NCBI RefSeq assembly: GCF_000160035.2
Contig: NZ_KI535367.1
Coordinates: 527,393 to 591,392, forward strand
Length of the DNA: 64,000 bases
Direction of reading: 5' to 3'
Source of the DNA: Catonella morbi ATCC 51271
GTDB taxonomy: Bacteria > Bacillota > Clostridia > Lachnospirales > Lachnospiraceae
Shown: positions 35,917 to 45,191 of the stretch, one piece after another
How the letters are laid out: the number at the start of each line of letters is the position of its first letter
Position numbering within the stretch: the stretch's first letter is position 1
The notes under the pieces: generated by a model
Told to the model about the DNA's origin: nothing
The model's database searches: none
Seen by the model: the letters and a program-made list of their open reading frames with translations, nothing else
Position numbers and translations under genes: made by a program

Positions 35917-36696
35917 ATGTTTAACGATTTAGAAATAGCTGAAAATAATGAACTTATGAATGTATTCAATAATCATGAAAAAGAAAAAATAGCAAAAGCA
36001 ATCAACGGTCTCAGTACCCTTGATTTAAACAATATACCGAATGAAACCAAAGAAAAAATTATAGAACTGTTCAAAGAAAATACTCTTCCTATTGAGAGGC
36101 TTTTTGCCAATTACCGCTGTGCCATTATGGAGGTTGAAACCAAGTTTAAAGTGCTTAACGAGGAATTTTCCCTTATATATGACGGTAATCCTATAGAAAG
36201 CATAAAATCCCGTATTAAAAGCAATGAAAGTATTTTAAAAAAAATAATACGTAAAGATCTTCCTTTGGATTTGGAATCAATTGAAGAAAATCTTGAGGAT
36301 ATAGCCGGAGTAAGGGTTATCTGCTCATTTATTGATGATATTTACAAGCTTGCTGATTGCTTTTTACGTCAGGATGATGTTACCCTTATTAAAATGAAGG
36401 ACTATATCAAGAATCCTAAACCTTCGGGCTACAGGAGTCTTCACCTTATAGTTGCCGTCCCTATCTTCCTTGAGAACGAGAAAAAGCTTATAAAGGTAGA
36501 GGTACAGTTTAGAACCATTGCTATGGACTTCTGGGCTTCTTTGGAGCATAAATTAAGATATAATAAAAAGATTCCGCCCGAAATGATGAATGCTCTTTCC
36601 AGAGAGCTGAATGAATGTGCCACCGAAAGTGCTGAACTTGATTACAGGATGCAGAATGTGAAAAATACCTTCCTTGGAAAAGGGAAAGATATTTAA
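35917..36696 (+). CDS. small alarmone synthetase (RelA/SpoT-domain GTP pyrophosphokinase)
   Basis: A 259-residue single-domain protein with the RelA/SpoT synthetase fold. Visible motifs are DIAGVRVICSFIDDIYKL, KDYIKNPKPSGYRSLHLIV (the G-loop and substrate-binding Arg/Tyr) and VEVQFRTIAMDFWASLEHKL (with the catalytic Glu). The N-terminal 65 residues are unlike the typical short SAS start and may be regulatory. It lacks the hydrolase, TGS and ACT domains of full RelA. It makes (p)ppGpp or related nucleotides in response to stress. Divergent from the ABC genes on the left across a 235-bp AT-rich gap. Confidence 0.9.
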   Translation: MFNDLEIAENNELMNVFNNHEKEKIAKAINGLSTLDLNNIPNETKEKIIELFKENTLPIERLFANYRCAIMEVETKFKVLNEEFSLIYDGNPIESIKSRIKSNESILKKIIRKDLPLDLESIEENLEDIAGVRVICSFIDDIYKLADCFLRQDDVTLIKMKDYIKNPKPSGYRSLHLIVAVPIFLENEKKLIKVEVQFRTIAMDFWASLEHKLRYNKKIPPEMMNALSRELNECATESAELDYRMQNVKNTFLGKGKDI

Positions 36697-36772
36697 TTTT
36701 CATAGTTTCTTTCTCATAAAAACTTCTTTTCCGGTTATCGCTTACGGAAAGTAATTCACAGTAGTGAAACCG

Positions 36773-36870
36773 GGGGCTGCCGCAATAAGCAAAAGTATAA
36801 CAAGATACAGTAAATTTATCATCAAATTATCAATGTATTTTGTGTATCTCATTCTTAATGCGACAGCCCC
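36773..36870. repeat. 98-bp inverted-repeat unit (MITE-like)
   Basis: The ends GGGGCTGCCGCA and TGCGACAGCCCC are near-perfect inverted repeats, with inner GATACA/TGTATC also pairing. The ends resemble those of the unit at 20491-20577. It lacks a T-run on either side, so it is not simply a terminator. The end sequence is reminiscent of IS1182-type element ends, and an IS1182 relic is present at 3161, so derivation from such an element is possible but unproven. Confidence 0.5.
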
Positions 36871-36905
36871 ATGATTTCGCCAATTTCTACTTACTTATAT
36901 ATTAC

Positions 36906-38090
36906 CTACTTAGAAAACATAACCTTCTCTGAGTCAAACATCCTGGTAAGTATCAGTACCAGAATTCCGGTAAATACAATATTTACTACAACTGAAATAA
37001 GCACATTCATACTTGAATAAGAAAACTTAAATATCTCATTCATACAAATTACACTGTTGTATAATGGTATGAAAAACATTGAAACAGGTGTTTCCACATT
37101 TCCCTTGCTAAACATAGGTAATAAACTGACTACCATAATTACTATCATAAGCGGAGAGATGATGGTAGCAGATTCCTTTACGCTTTTTGCAAAGGCTGAA
37201 AGTACCGATATAAGTGCAACCATAAGAATAGTGGTTGATATAATTATTACAAATAAAAGCCCAAAATCTTTGCCGCTGTAGAAGGCTGTATTTATATTAC
37301 CACTACTCATTCCCTGATACATGGCAGGGAGCGACGCGAAGGTGCCGACAGAGCTTGATACGCCTGAAAGAAAGGCGATTATGCTAAGTGCAAATATCTT
37401 GCCGAGTGCAAGTGCCTGCCTGCTCATAGGGGTTACAAGAAGGGTTGCAATGGTTCCTCTTTCCTTTTCTCCCGCTATCGACTCCGGTGCAACCGCAACA
37501 CAACCCGACCAGATAAATATCATAAGGAGCATAGGAAGCATACTTCCAAACATTTTACCTGTCATATCCTCCTTACCAGCAAGGTCATAGCTTATTTTTT
37601 CATCAGCATTTACATCAAATTTATTGCTTAGTTCAGTCTCATAATTACTAAGAACTTCGGTAAACATTGTATAAGCGGCACTTGATTCCGTTTTTCCCGA
37701 ATTATAAAAAATTTCAACCTGAGGTGCCTTGCCTTCACCGGTCTTATATTCCTCTACCTCTTTATCAAAATTCTCAGGAAAATTAACCGCAAGGTCAATC
37801 TCTTTTTCAGAAACGAGTTTTTTCTCAGCTTCCAAATCACCATCCACAGGCTTTATCTCAAGCTTTTTCTTGTCAAGCTTTCCGGCTACGGATTCAGGCA
37901 GATTTTTCACATATACCTTTGCCACATAATCCTCTGCCACAGTAAACTGCAACTTCATCATATTTCCCATAAAGGTATACATGACAAATATCATAATACC
38001 CGGAAGCAGGAGGGTTGTAATCACAAGCCTTTTATCCTTAAAGAATCTTGCCATTTCTTTTCTGAATATAGTATAAATATTATTCTTCAT
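36906..38090 (-). CDS. ABC transporter permease (NatB/YhaP-like)
   Basis: A 394-residue permease of the ABC-2 type: one N-terminal membrane segment (about 20-42), an extracellular domain of about 130 residues, then five segments including the region SGCVAVAPESIAGEKERGTIATLL, which has the ABC-2 coupling motif (EKERGT). Similar to NatB-type Na/drug extrusion permeases. The chosen start (38090) overlaps the ATPase stop by 11 bases and uses GGAGGTGG inside that gene; a longer frame from 38117 lacks a ribosome site. Substrate unknown. Confidence 0.85.
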   Translation of the reverse strand: MKNNIYTIFRKEMARFFKDKRLVITTLLLPGIMIFVMYTFMGNMMKLQFTVAEDYVAKVYVKNLPESVAGKLDKKKLEIKPVDGDLEAEKKLVSEKEIDLAVNFPENFDKEVEEYKTGEGKAPQVEIFYNSGKTESSAAYTMFTEVLSNYETELSNKFDVNADEKISYDLAGKEDMTGKMFGSMLPMLLMIFIWSGCVAVAPESIAGEKERGTIATLLVTPMSRQALALGKIFALSIIAFLSGVSSSVGTFASLPAMYQGMSSGNINTAFYSGKDFGLLFVIIISTTILMVALISVLSAFAKSVKESATIISPLMIVIMVVSLLPMFSKGNVETPVSMFFIPLYNSVICMNEIFKFSYSSMNVLISVVVNIVFTGILVLILTRMFDSEKVMFSK

Positions 38091-38856
38091 TCCCTGCCAC
38101 CTCCGAATAAATATCAAAGAACCTGTCCTCTAAGCTCTTTCCGGCTTTTATTTCATCCACAGCACCGTAAGCTGCTAACTTTCCTTCTATAATTATTGCT
38201 GCTCTGTCACAGATTTTTTCTATCAGGCTGAAAATATGTGAGGAAATAACTATAGTTTTTCCTTCCTCTTTTAATTCTATAAGGAAGTCCACAACTGTCT
38301 TTGCGGTAATTACATCAAGTCCGTTGGTCGGCTCATCAAAGATGATTATTTCAGGATTGTGAGCTATTGAAATAACAAGTGAAACCTTCTGCTTCATACC
38401 GGTTGAAAGGTCGCCCACTTTTACCTCTGCAAACTTGTCTATACCAAATTTTGCAAAAAGCCTGTTTTTGCGTTCTTCTCTTACCTTATCATCAACTCCA
38501 TGTAAATCCGAGAAAAAATCAAAGAGGTAATTAGGTGTAAAGAAATCCTCCAGTTTAAGTTCACTTGTAAGAAAGCCTATAGTACCTCTTACTCCGAAAG
38601 GATTCTTCACTATGCTTTCACCGTTTAACACCGCATCTCCCGAATCAGGCTTTATGAGGGTTGCAAGCATCCTGAGCGTGGTGGTCTTACCGGCTCCGTT
38701 AGGTCCTAAAAGTCCGAATATCTCACCTTTTTGTACAGCAAAGGAAATATCGTTTACTGCTACCTTCACCTTTTCTTTTGTCTTTTCAATCTTTTGTTGT
38801 TTCGCTGACAACTTAAATGTCTTTTTAAGGTTTATTATCTTGATAATCTCTTCCAT
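38080..38856 (-). CDS. ABC transporter ATP-binding protein (NatA-like)
   Basis: A 258-residue ATPase with GPNGAGKTT, LSTGMKQKVSLVISIAHNPE (signature LSTGMKQK) and IIIFDEPTNGLD, typical of the NatA/CcmA class that pairs with ABC-2 permeases. A lysine-rich insert lies near residues 14-33. It is translationally coupled to the permease gene that follows. The start at 38856 has a GAAAGGAGA site. Confidence 0.9.
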   Translation of the reverse strand: MEEIIKIINLKKTFKLSAKQQKIEKTKEKVKVAVNDISFAVQKGEIFGLLGPNGAGKTTTLRMLATLIKPDSGDAVLNGESIVKNPFGVRGTIGFLTSELKLEDFFTPNYLFDFFSDLHGVDDKVREERKNRLFAKFGIDKFAEVKVGDLSTGMKQKVSLVISIAHNPEIIIFDEPTNGLDVITAKTVVDFLIELKEEGKTIVISSHIFSLIEKICDRAAIIIEGKLAAYGAVDEIKAGKSLEDRFFDIYSEVAGNEE

Positions 38857-38916
38857 ATATTCTCCTTTCTGATAACGTCAAATTTTACCACATAATCTCA
38901 CACAATTTCAAGTCTT

Positions 38917-40719
38917 TTAATTCTCAAACTGGCTATTGTAAAGTTCAGCATAGAAACCGCCTTTTTCCATAAGTTCGCTGTGGCTTCCGCTCTCTATAAT
39001 ATCTCCGTCCTTCATTACAAGGATTAAATCCGCGTTTTTAATGGTTGAAAGCCTGTGCGCTATAATAAAGGAAGTTCTGCCTGCCATAAGCTTATCCATT
39101 GCCCTTTGTATTTCTTCCTCAGTTCTGGTATCTACAGAGCTTGTAGCCTCGTCAAGTATTAGCATAGGTGCATTTTCAACCATAGCTCTGGCTATCGTTA
39201 AGAGCTGCTTCTGACCGGCTGAAAGATTGGCATTTTCATTCAGTATGGTATCGTAGCCTTCAGGCAGAGTCTTTACATAATGATGAAGTCCCACAGCTTT
39301 GGCAGCCTTCTTTACCTCCTCATCAGTCGCCTCTGTCTTGGAATATTTAATATTATCTTTAATGCTTCCCTCAAAAATCCAGGTGTCCTGAAGTACCATA
39401 CAGAAAAGTTCGTGTACTCCCGACCTCTTAAGTTCACTTATAGGTGTCCCGTCTATTATAATCTGACCTTCATTAAGCTCATAAAACTTCATAAGAAGAT
39501 TGATAAGGGTTGTCTTACCTGCTCCTGTCGGACCTACTACGGCTATTTTCTCACCCGACTTCACATCAGCAGAAAAATTCTTTATTATTATTTTATCCGG
39601 ATTGTAGCCAAATTTTACATTCTTAAAGCTTACATTTCCCTTTATATTTTCTATATGCTCTTTCTTGCCTTCTTCACCCTCCATCTCAGTCTCAGAGAGG
39701 AAGCCGAATACTCTCTCACTTGCTGCAGCCGTGGATTGAAGACTTGTGCCTGCCTGTGCAAACTGGGAAAGTGGCTGGGTAAAAAGTCTTATATACAGCA
39801 TAAATGCTACTATATCTCCTATCTCTGCCATGTCTTTCATAGTTAGTACCGCACCTGCAACGCAGACTGCCACATAGCCAAGATTCCCCACAAAGCCCAT
39901 CAGGGGCATCATCATACCTGATAAAAACTGACTCTTCCAGGCAGAGGTAAAAAGCTTTTCATTCATAAGGTCAAATTCCTGCTTAGTTTTAGCTTCATTA
40001 TTAAATGCCTTAACTATCAGGTGTCCTGTGTAGGTTTCCTCAACATAACCATTGATTACACCCAGCTCATCCTGCTGCATAGCAAAGTATTTCTGGGATT
40101 TCCCCATAATTACCATCATAAAGACAAAACCTATAATAGTTGACAAGATGCCTACTACAGTCATAATCCAGTTAGTAATAAACATCATAAAAAGACTTCC
40201 GAAGAACATGGTTATTGCCCCCACAAGGCTTGCCATACTCTGGTTCATGGTCTGCCCTATCGAGTCAACATCATTGGTAATTCTTGAAAGAATATCTCCT
40301 ATGCTGGTTTTATCAAAATAAGACAGTGGGAGTCTGTTTATCTTCCTTGAAATATCTGTTCTAAGGCTTTTGGAGGTCTTTTGAGTAACATCTGCCATTA
40401 TTACTCCCTGTAAAAGATTCAGCACCGCTCCGGCTCCATACATTATCACAAGTGTAATCGCAATCTTTAAAACAGCCTCTTTATCTATCCCCGTCATTGC
40501 CCCTTCTGCTATAAGGGTAGTTATTTTCTTCATTTTGTCAGGACCGATTACATTTAGTACCGTACCTGCTGCCGAAAATACTGTTGCTGTTATTATTGCA
40601 GGCAGATAACCTCTGATATAAGCAAACAAGTTCTTAATTGCTCCCCCAAAATCCTTAGCCTTCTCACCTTTAGCCATTCCCGGGCCGGGTCCCGGACCTC
40701 TGTGTCTTCTCTCTGCCAT
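38917..40719 (-). CDS. heterodimeric ABC exporter subunit with intact ATP site
   Basis: A 600-residue half-transporter: a short basic N-terminus (RRHRGPGPGPGM), six transmembrane segments (about 40-340), and an ABC domain with GPTGAGKTT, LSAGQKQLLTIARAM and MLILDEATSSVD. The catalytic Glu is present. It starts immediately after the stop of its partner (TAATG, one base shared), so the two are made in equal amounts. Similar pairs (BmrCD, TM287/288 type) export drugs or peptides. The signature has LSAGQ instead of LSGGQ. Confidence 0.9.
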   Translation of the reverse strand: MAERRHRGPGPGPGMAKGEKAKDFGGAIKNLFAYIRGYLPAIITATVFSAAGTVLNVIGPDKMKKITTLIAEGAMTGIDKEAVLKIAITLVIMYGAGAVLNLLQGVIMADVTQKTSKSLRTDISRKINRLPLSYFDKTSIGDILSRITNDVDSIGQTMNQSMASLVGAITMFFGSLFMMFITNWIMTVVGILSTIIGFVFMMVIMGKSQKYFAMQQDELGVINGYVEETYTGHLIVKAFNNEAKTKQEFDLMNEKLFTSAWKSQFLSGMMMPLMGFVGNLGYVAVCVAGAVLTMKDMAEIGDIVAFMLYIRLFTQPLSQFAQAGTSLQSTAAASERVFGFLSETEMEGEEGKKEHIENIKGNVSFKNVKFGYNPDKIIIKNFSADVKSGEKIAVVGPTGAGKTTLINLLMKFYELNEGQIIIDGTPISELKRSGVHELFCMVLQDTWIFEGSIKDNIKYSKTEATDEEVKKAAKAVGLHHYVKTLPEGYDTILNENANLSAGQKQLLTIARAMVENAPMLILDEATSSVDTRTEEEIQRAMDKLMAGRTSFIIAHRLSTIKNADLILVMKDGDIIESGSHSELMEKGGFYAELYNSQFEN

Positions 40720-42461
40720 TACAGTTCCTCCTCTGAAAGCTGTGACATAGCTATTTCCTTATATACAGGGCAGGTCTTAAGCAGTTCTTTATGTTTACCC
40801 TGTCCGACTATCTTTCCTTCCTCTAAAACTATAATTCTGTCAGCTTCCATTATTGTACCTATTCTCTGTGCAACTATAAGGCTGGTACTGCCCTTTACTC
40901 TTTCTTTTAACTCTCTTCTAAGTATCTTGTCTGTACGATAGTCAAGAGCCGAGAATGAGTCATCAAATATCAGTATTTCAGGCTTGTTGTAAATACTTCT
41001 GGCTATGGAAAGTCTTTGTTTCTGACCCCCCGAAACATTTACCGCTCCCTGTGAAATGGCTGATTTCTCCTTATTTTCAAGTTTCTCAACAAACTCCTTC
41101 GCCTGTGAGATTTCAAGGGCTTCGTTAAGTTTTTCACTATCGGAGTTATCTGAGCCGTAAGCAACATTTGATTCTACACTTCCGCTAAAAAGCAGAGCCT
41201 TTTGAGGTGCATAACCTATCTTCTTTCTGAGTTCAGAGAGCTTATACTCTTTAACATTTATACCGTCTACAAGTACTTCGCCTCCCGTAGCATCATAAAA
41301 ACGCGGAATGAGGTTAATAAGAGTAGTCTTACCGCTTCCTGTAGCTCCGATAAAGGCAACCATTTCACCCTTATTCGCCTTAAAATTTATACCTGTTATC
41401 ATATCATCTGCCGCATCAGGGTAGTGAAAGGATACATTCTTAAATTCTACTGTTCCGGTTTCTACAGGCTTTTTACTGCCTGCTCCATCTGTAATCCTAT
41501 TCTCAGTATTTAAAACTTCATTTATTCTTTTACTTGAAACTATTGCCCTCGGAAGCAGGATGAATGTAAATGTCAGTATTATAAATGACATAATAACCTG
41601 CATTGCATAGGACGAAAATACTATCATATCGGAGAATAAGGAGATTTTCTCCTGAAGTGCAGCCTTGTCTATAAGATACACACCTATCCAATAGATTGAC
41701 AATGTGAGTCCTGAGCTTATAAGTGTCATTGACGGTGACATTATCGCCATGACTTTCTGGGTAAAAAGGTTTACTGAGGTAAGTTCTTCATTTGCCTGCT
41801 CAAATTTGGCTTCCTGATAGCCTTCTGCATTATAGGCACGTACTACTCTTACACCGCTAAGGTTTTCTCTTGCTACCCTGTTTATATTGTCTGTAAGAGT
41901 CTGCATTTTCTGAAAGCCCGGTACTACAAGCACAAAGACTATTGCTATTAATACAAGCAGAAATGCTATAGCCACTCCCGTAGCTGCAGACCAGATAAGA
42001 TTTTTATTTAGAATCTTGGTTATTGCCCATATAGCCAAAATAGGTGCTTTTACGCTTGCCTGCAAACCGATGGCGATTACCATCTGCACCTGGGATATAT
42101 CATTGATTGAGCGTGTAATGAGGCTGGCAGTGGAGAATTTGCCCATTTCTTCCATTGAAAATGAGATTACCTTATCATAGACAGCATCTCTGAGCCTTTT
42201 TGAAAGGCCTGCTGCCACCCTTGCCACAAAATATCCTACTATAAATGCCGCTGCCATACTAAAAAGCGCGCAGGCAAGCATCTTTCCTCCGGCTATAACT
42301 ACTTCGCTAAAAGCACTGTCCGGTGTCTGAATCAGCCTTGTAATCTCAGACATATAATCCGGAAGCCTTAAATCAAGCCACACCTGACAGACAATGAAAC
42401 AAAGGCTTATAAAAATATACAACCGGTCTTTTTTCCTTAAATACCTGAATAATTTAATCAT
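40719..42461 (-). CDS. heterodimeric ABC exporter subunit with degenerate ATP site
   Basis: A 580-residue partner of the previous protein: six membrane segments, then an ABC domain with GATGSGKTT and VSGGQKQRLSIARS. The Walker B segment reads ILIFDDSFSALD: the catalytic Glu is replaced by Asp. In heterodimeric exporters of the TM287/288 and BmrC/D class one of the two ATP sites is degenerate in this way. The first gene of the pair, it starts at 42461 behind AAAGGAGA. Confidence 0.9.
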   Translation of the reverse strand: MIKLFRYLRKKDRLYIFISLCFIVCQVWLDLRLPDYMSEITRLIQTPDSAFSEVVIAGGKMLACALFSMAAAFIVGYFVARVAAGLSKRLRDAVYDKVISFSMEEMGKFSTASLITRSINDISQVQMVIAIGLQASVKAPILAIWAITKILNKNLIWSAATGVAIAFLLVLIAIVFVLVVPGFQKMQTLTDNINRVARENLSGVRVVRAYNAEGYQEAKFEQANEELTSVNLFTQKVMAIMSPSMTLISSGLTLSIYWIGVYLIDKAALQEKISLFSDMIVFSSYAMQVIMSFIILTFTFILLPRAIVSSKRINEVLNTENRITDGAGSKKPVETGTVEFKNVSFHYPDAADDMITGINFKANKGEMVAFIGATGSGKTTLINLIPRFYDATGGEVLVDGINVKEYKLSELRKKIGYAPQKALLFSGSVESNVAYGSDNSDSEKLNEALEISQAKEFVEKLENKEKSAISQGAVNVSGGQKQRLSIARSIYNKPEILIFDDSFSALDYRTDKILRRELKERVKGSTSLIVAQRIGTIMEADRIIVLEEGKIVGQGKHKELLKTCPVYKEIAMSQLSEEEL

Positions 42462-42859
42462 CTTGTCTCCTTTAGGTTGTGATTTTAATATTCATTCTGT
42501 TTTATAGATATTTTATTATTATACACCTTTGGGAAAATATGTCACGATTATTTTTCTTAATTGTTATGCTAAATCTTCATAGATTTTATCAATTTTTTAC
42601 CTAGATTTTCTACAAATTAATTGACTATTATTGCTTCATATACAGTGACAACAATAGCCTATAAGCACGAAAAGCCCCTAAGGTCTGCCAACCTTAGGGG
42701 TTCTTTTGGTGCAAGCATTTATCAGAGTTTTTATACCATTATTCTACACTATTCTAAGCTTTTTTTCAAGTTATAAAATTAACCGTTTCAATTTATAAGT
42801 AATTCTTATAAGTTAGCCAAATTATTCACGAAACATCTTATAAAATACTGTAATATAAA
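42462..42859. other. intergenic region with terminator and dispersed-repeat end
   Basis: No gene seen. It holds the exporter promoter on its left, a bidirectional terminator at 42675-42700, and at 42817-42839 a sequence (CCAA ATTATTCACGAAACATCTT) shared with the structured unit at 51034. Confidence 0.45.
42675..42707 (-). terminator. bidirectional intrinsic terminator
   Basis: CCCCTAAGGT (42675-42684) and ACCTTAGGGG (42691-42700) form a perfect 10-bp stem with a 6-nt loop. On the minus strand it is followed by CTTTTC, on the plus strand by TTCTTTT. It should end the sigma/anti-sigma transcript. Confidence 0.8.
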
Positions 42860-44140
42860 TTAATTTTCCTCTATACCGATTCCAAATACTCTTTCATCTT
42901 CTATAAGTTTTAGTAAGTCTTTCTTCTCTGCTTTTACAGCCATTCCATATACTTTTAAGCCATGTTCATTCACATAAGCTAAAGCCCTGTCAAGTTTCGT
43001 CTTTCTGTCCATATAACTGTCCATATAACTGTCCATCATATCTGTAAACGAGCTGTTATCTTTAAGATAATTAAGCAAACTTATATAGTGTTTCTTTGCA
43101 TTTTCTTCGTTCTTAAGCTCTTTAAATGTTATTCCCTCACCTGTTCCTTCATATCCGAAAATATATGGATACTTAGCAGGGCTTTTTCCTCTTGTAGCTC
43201 CTATCCCTGTGTTCATTCCCATAATATCATTATTGCCGTCTCTGTCATTCACTATACCTACCCAACTATGTCCCAATTCATATTTTGCTTCAAAGTCTAT
43301 TGCCTCTTTATAAGTAAGTATGTTATCAAAGGTGATATAAGCCCTATAAAGTCTTCCATCTGAAAGCCCTTTTATACTCTCTTTAGTGTCATCCCTGTCA
43401 CCGCCAAAACTTGAGGCAAACCTAAGCTCACCTCCTTCTTCCTCAATACCCCGCCCTTCTGTTTTTAGATATTCTGTTTTAAGTCTTTCAAGCTGTTTGG
43501 TAAGGCTCTCATTGTAATTATTGCTGCCTGTCTGCCATTCAAACATATTGTCTGCTGTACGTTCTAAAGCCAGTGGATCATAAAATGTTATCCTGCCTTT
43601 TCTGATATTACCGGCATATTTTTTCCTGTTTTCCCCATACATCCGCATACTTGGATAGGTGTTAAAGCTATAGTTACCATAACCTTCTGAAACTACATCT
43701 ACCGAATCAAGATAGTTAAACGGTGCAACCAATTCAGTATACACACTTAAATCCAATCCAAATCTTTCTCTGTATCCTCCTACTCCTTCCGGCTCACTAT
43801 AATTCCCTGCCGCACTTGGATTATAGTAAAATAAATCTATAGCCTTAGGCATTATTGTCATCATAAGTACTATTACCACAAGCACCGCTGCCGTAACAGC
43901 CACTCCCATTTTAATAAATGCTTTTCTGATAGACTTTCTTATCAGTCTCATAAATTCGTTGTCTTTTTCTGATATATTTCCTTCTGATTCATCTTCCGGT
44001 ATTTTTTCATTAATTTCCTCATCAGGATATAAATATTCGCTGATAGCCTCCTGTTTTTCTATATCTTCTTCTATTTTTTTTCTTTCTTCCTCAGAAAGTC
44101 TGCCACTCCTGTATAATTCTATCAATTCTTTATATTTCAT
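42860..44140 (-). CDS. membrane anti-sigma factor (Sigma_reg_N / Sigma_reg_C type)
   Basis: A 426-residue membrane protein. The cytosolic N-terminus (about 1-75: MKYKELIELYRSGRLSEEER) is the likely sigma-binding part. A single transmembrane segment follows (about 78-98). The large extracytoplasmic domain (YNPSAAGN onward) resembles the C-terminal regulatory domain of such anti-sigma factors. It overlaps the sigma gene by 11 bases, so their synthesis is coupled. A small tandem duplication gives MDSYMDSYMDRK near residue 370. It presumably releases the sigma factor when an envelope signal reaches the outer domain. Confidence 0.8.
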   Translation of the reverse strand: MKYKELIELYRSGRLSEEERKKIEEDIEKQEAISEYLYPDEEINEKIPEDESEGNISEKDNEFMRLIRKSIRKAFIKMGVAVTAAVLVVIVLMMTIMPKAIDLFYYNPSAAGNYSEPEGVGGYRERFGLDLSVYTELVAPFNYLDSVDVVSEGYGNYSFNTYPSMRMYGENRKKYAGNIRKGRITFYDPLALERTADNMFEWQTGSNNYNESLTKQLERLKTEYLKTEGRGIEEEGGELRFASSFGGDRDDTKESIKGLSDGRLYRAYITFDNILTYKEAIDFEAKYELGHSWVGIVNDRDGNNDIMGMNTGIGATRGKSPAKYPYIFGYEGTGEGITFKELKNEENAKKHYISLLNYLKDNSSFTDMMDSYMDSYMDRKTKLDRALAYVNEHGLKVYGMAVKAEKKDLLKLIEDERVFGIGIEEN

Positions 44141-44642
44141 ATCCGTCCTCCTTTAAGTATAGTTTTAATTCCTTCTTCCCTCTAAATGCCAAAATTCTAA
44201 CATTCTCTGTAGTTATACCTAAGAGTTTTGCTATATCTTTGCCCGATAGTCCTGAAAAATACTGTAATAAAAGTACTTCTTTCTTTTTGCCCTCAAGTTT
44301 ATTTAAGGCTTTATAAAGTACATTATCTCTTTCATTTATAAGCAGTTTATTAAGCGGATTTTCTTCTGTTTCTTCATTTAGAGCTACTTTATTTTCAGCG
44401 TTATCAAGTCCCATAACAAGTCTTTTATCTTTTCTGTAAGTATTAAAATACAGGTTTCTTGCAACCTTATATAACCATGCTTTCACCCCTGTATCTGCCG
44501 TCTGTAATGAAAGCAAAGCCTTTACAAAGGTTTCCTGCATCAAATCCTCAGAGAGCTGTCTGTTATGGCTCAGTCCATAGAGATATAAATATATTTCCCT
44601 GCTGTATGCCCTGTAAAATCTCACTAAGACATCATTTTCCAT
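44130..44642 (-). CDS. ECF-type RNA polymerase sigma factor
   Basis: A 170-residue sigma-70 family protein with region 2 (about 10-75; SEDLMQETFVKALLSL, and VKAWLYKVARNLYFNTYRK for promoter melting and -10 recognition) and region 4 (about 110-165; KKEVLLLQYFSGLSGKDIAK plus a helix-turn-helix). Length and lack of regions 1 and 3 mark it as group IV. The start at 44642 (MENDVLVRF) has AAAGGGGG; an extension to 44759 runs into the promoter area. A TATAAT-like box on the minus strand (44686-44691) lies upstream. It is paired with the membrane anti-sigma gene. Confidence 0.88.
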   Translation of the reverse strand: MENDVLVRFYRAYSREIYLYLYGLSHNRQLSEDLMQETFVKALLSLQTADTGVKAWLYKVARNLYFNTYRKDKRLVMGLDNAENKVALNEETEENPLNKLLINERDNVLYKALNKLEGKKKEVLLLQYFSGLSGKDIAKLLGITTENVRILAFRGKKELKLYLKEDGYEI

Positions 44643-44740
44643 AACTCGCCCCCTTTCTTTATTTTTCCGAAACTTTTTATTTCCAATTATACAACACTTG
44701 TGAAGGTAAAATGTTACAGTTTTTGTTTTTCCTATAGAAA

Positions 44741-44854
44741 AGTGTGTACTTGCACACACTTCGCTCGCGAGCGGTGCCGTAAGACAAGCTTCCCTGCCGC
44801 GAGCTGTACATCCCTCGGAGAGATTCTCATTTAATAAGAAATTTCTTATTAAAT
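44741..44854. other. cluster of palindromes in an unusually GC-rich intergenic patch
   Basis: Three palindromic sequences in 114 bp: AGTGTGT-6 nt-ACACACT (44741-44760), CGCTCGCGAGCG (44762-44773) and a 26-bp perfect palindrome (44829-44854; ATTTAATAAGAAA and its complement). The middle part (about 44755-44818) is clearly richer in G and C than any nearby sequence. No coding potential. Between the sigma gene promoter and the toxin gene terminator; purpose unknown. Confidence 0.5.
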
Positions 44855-44884
44855 TAAAAAAGGACAGCCTTCCAGACTATCCTT
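44855..44884 (-). terminator. terminator of the RelE/Phd module
   Basis: On the minus strand AAGGATAGTC pairs with GGCTGTCCTT (10 pairs including three G-U) around a 5-nt loop and is followed by six Ts. It lies 5 bp after the toxin stop. Confidence 0.75.
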
Positions 44885-44888
44885 GCAC

Positions 44889-45191
44889 TTAAAAATTACT
44901 TGGTGTGTACCTTACTGTAACAATATGAACCTCTTGCTTTCTCTTAATAACACGATAAATAATTGTATAGTTTTTGTGAAACATCTGACGATATCCTTGA
45001 TTAGCGTAAGCCCCTACACGCCTAATTGCTCCTCTCTCCGGCTGTTCTTCCAAACTAAATATAGCATTTTCCAATCCATCAATTATTTCCAAAGCTATTA
45101 CCGGTTCTAAAAGTTCTTCAGCAATATAGGTAAAAATTTGTTCTAAATCCCTATAAGCACGAGAATATATTTTAATAGAATATTTATCCAA
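44889..45191 (-). CDS. RelE/ParE-family toxin
   Basis: A 100-residue toxin of the RelE/ParE superfamily: SIKIYSRAYRDLEQIFTYIA at the start, then the core RQMFHKNYTIIYRVIKRKQE and VHIVTVRYT at the end. The pattern is closer to ParE-like toxins (gyrase targets) than to YafQ, but the target cannot be assigned by eye. It overlaps the antitoxin gene by 8 bases. Confidence 0.88.
   Translation of the reverse strand: MDKYSIKIYSRAYRDLEQIFTYIAEELLEPVIALEIIDGLENAIFSLEEQPERGAIRRVGAYANQGYRQMFHKNYTIIYRVIKRKQEVHIVTVRYTPSNF

Noticed and set aside
39280..39846. 188-codon plus-strand frame antisense to an ABC exporter gene
   Set aside because: It is fully antisense to a well-supported ABC ATPase domain and has no recognisable domain.
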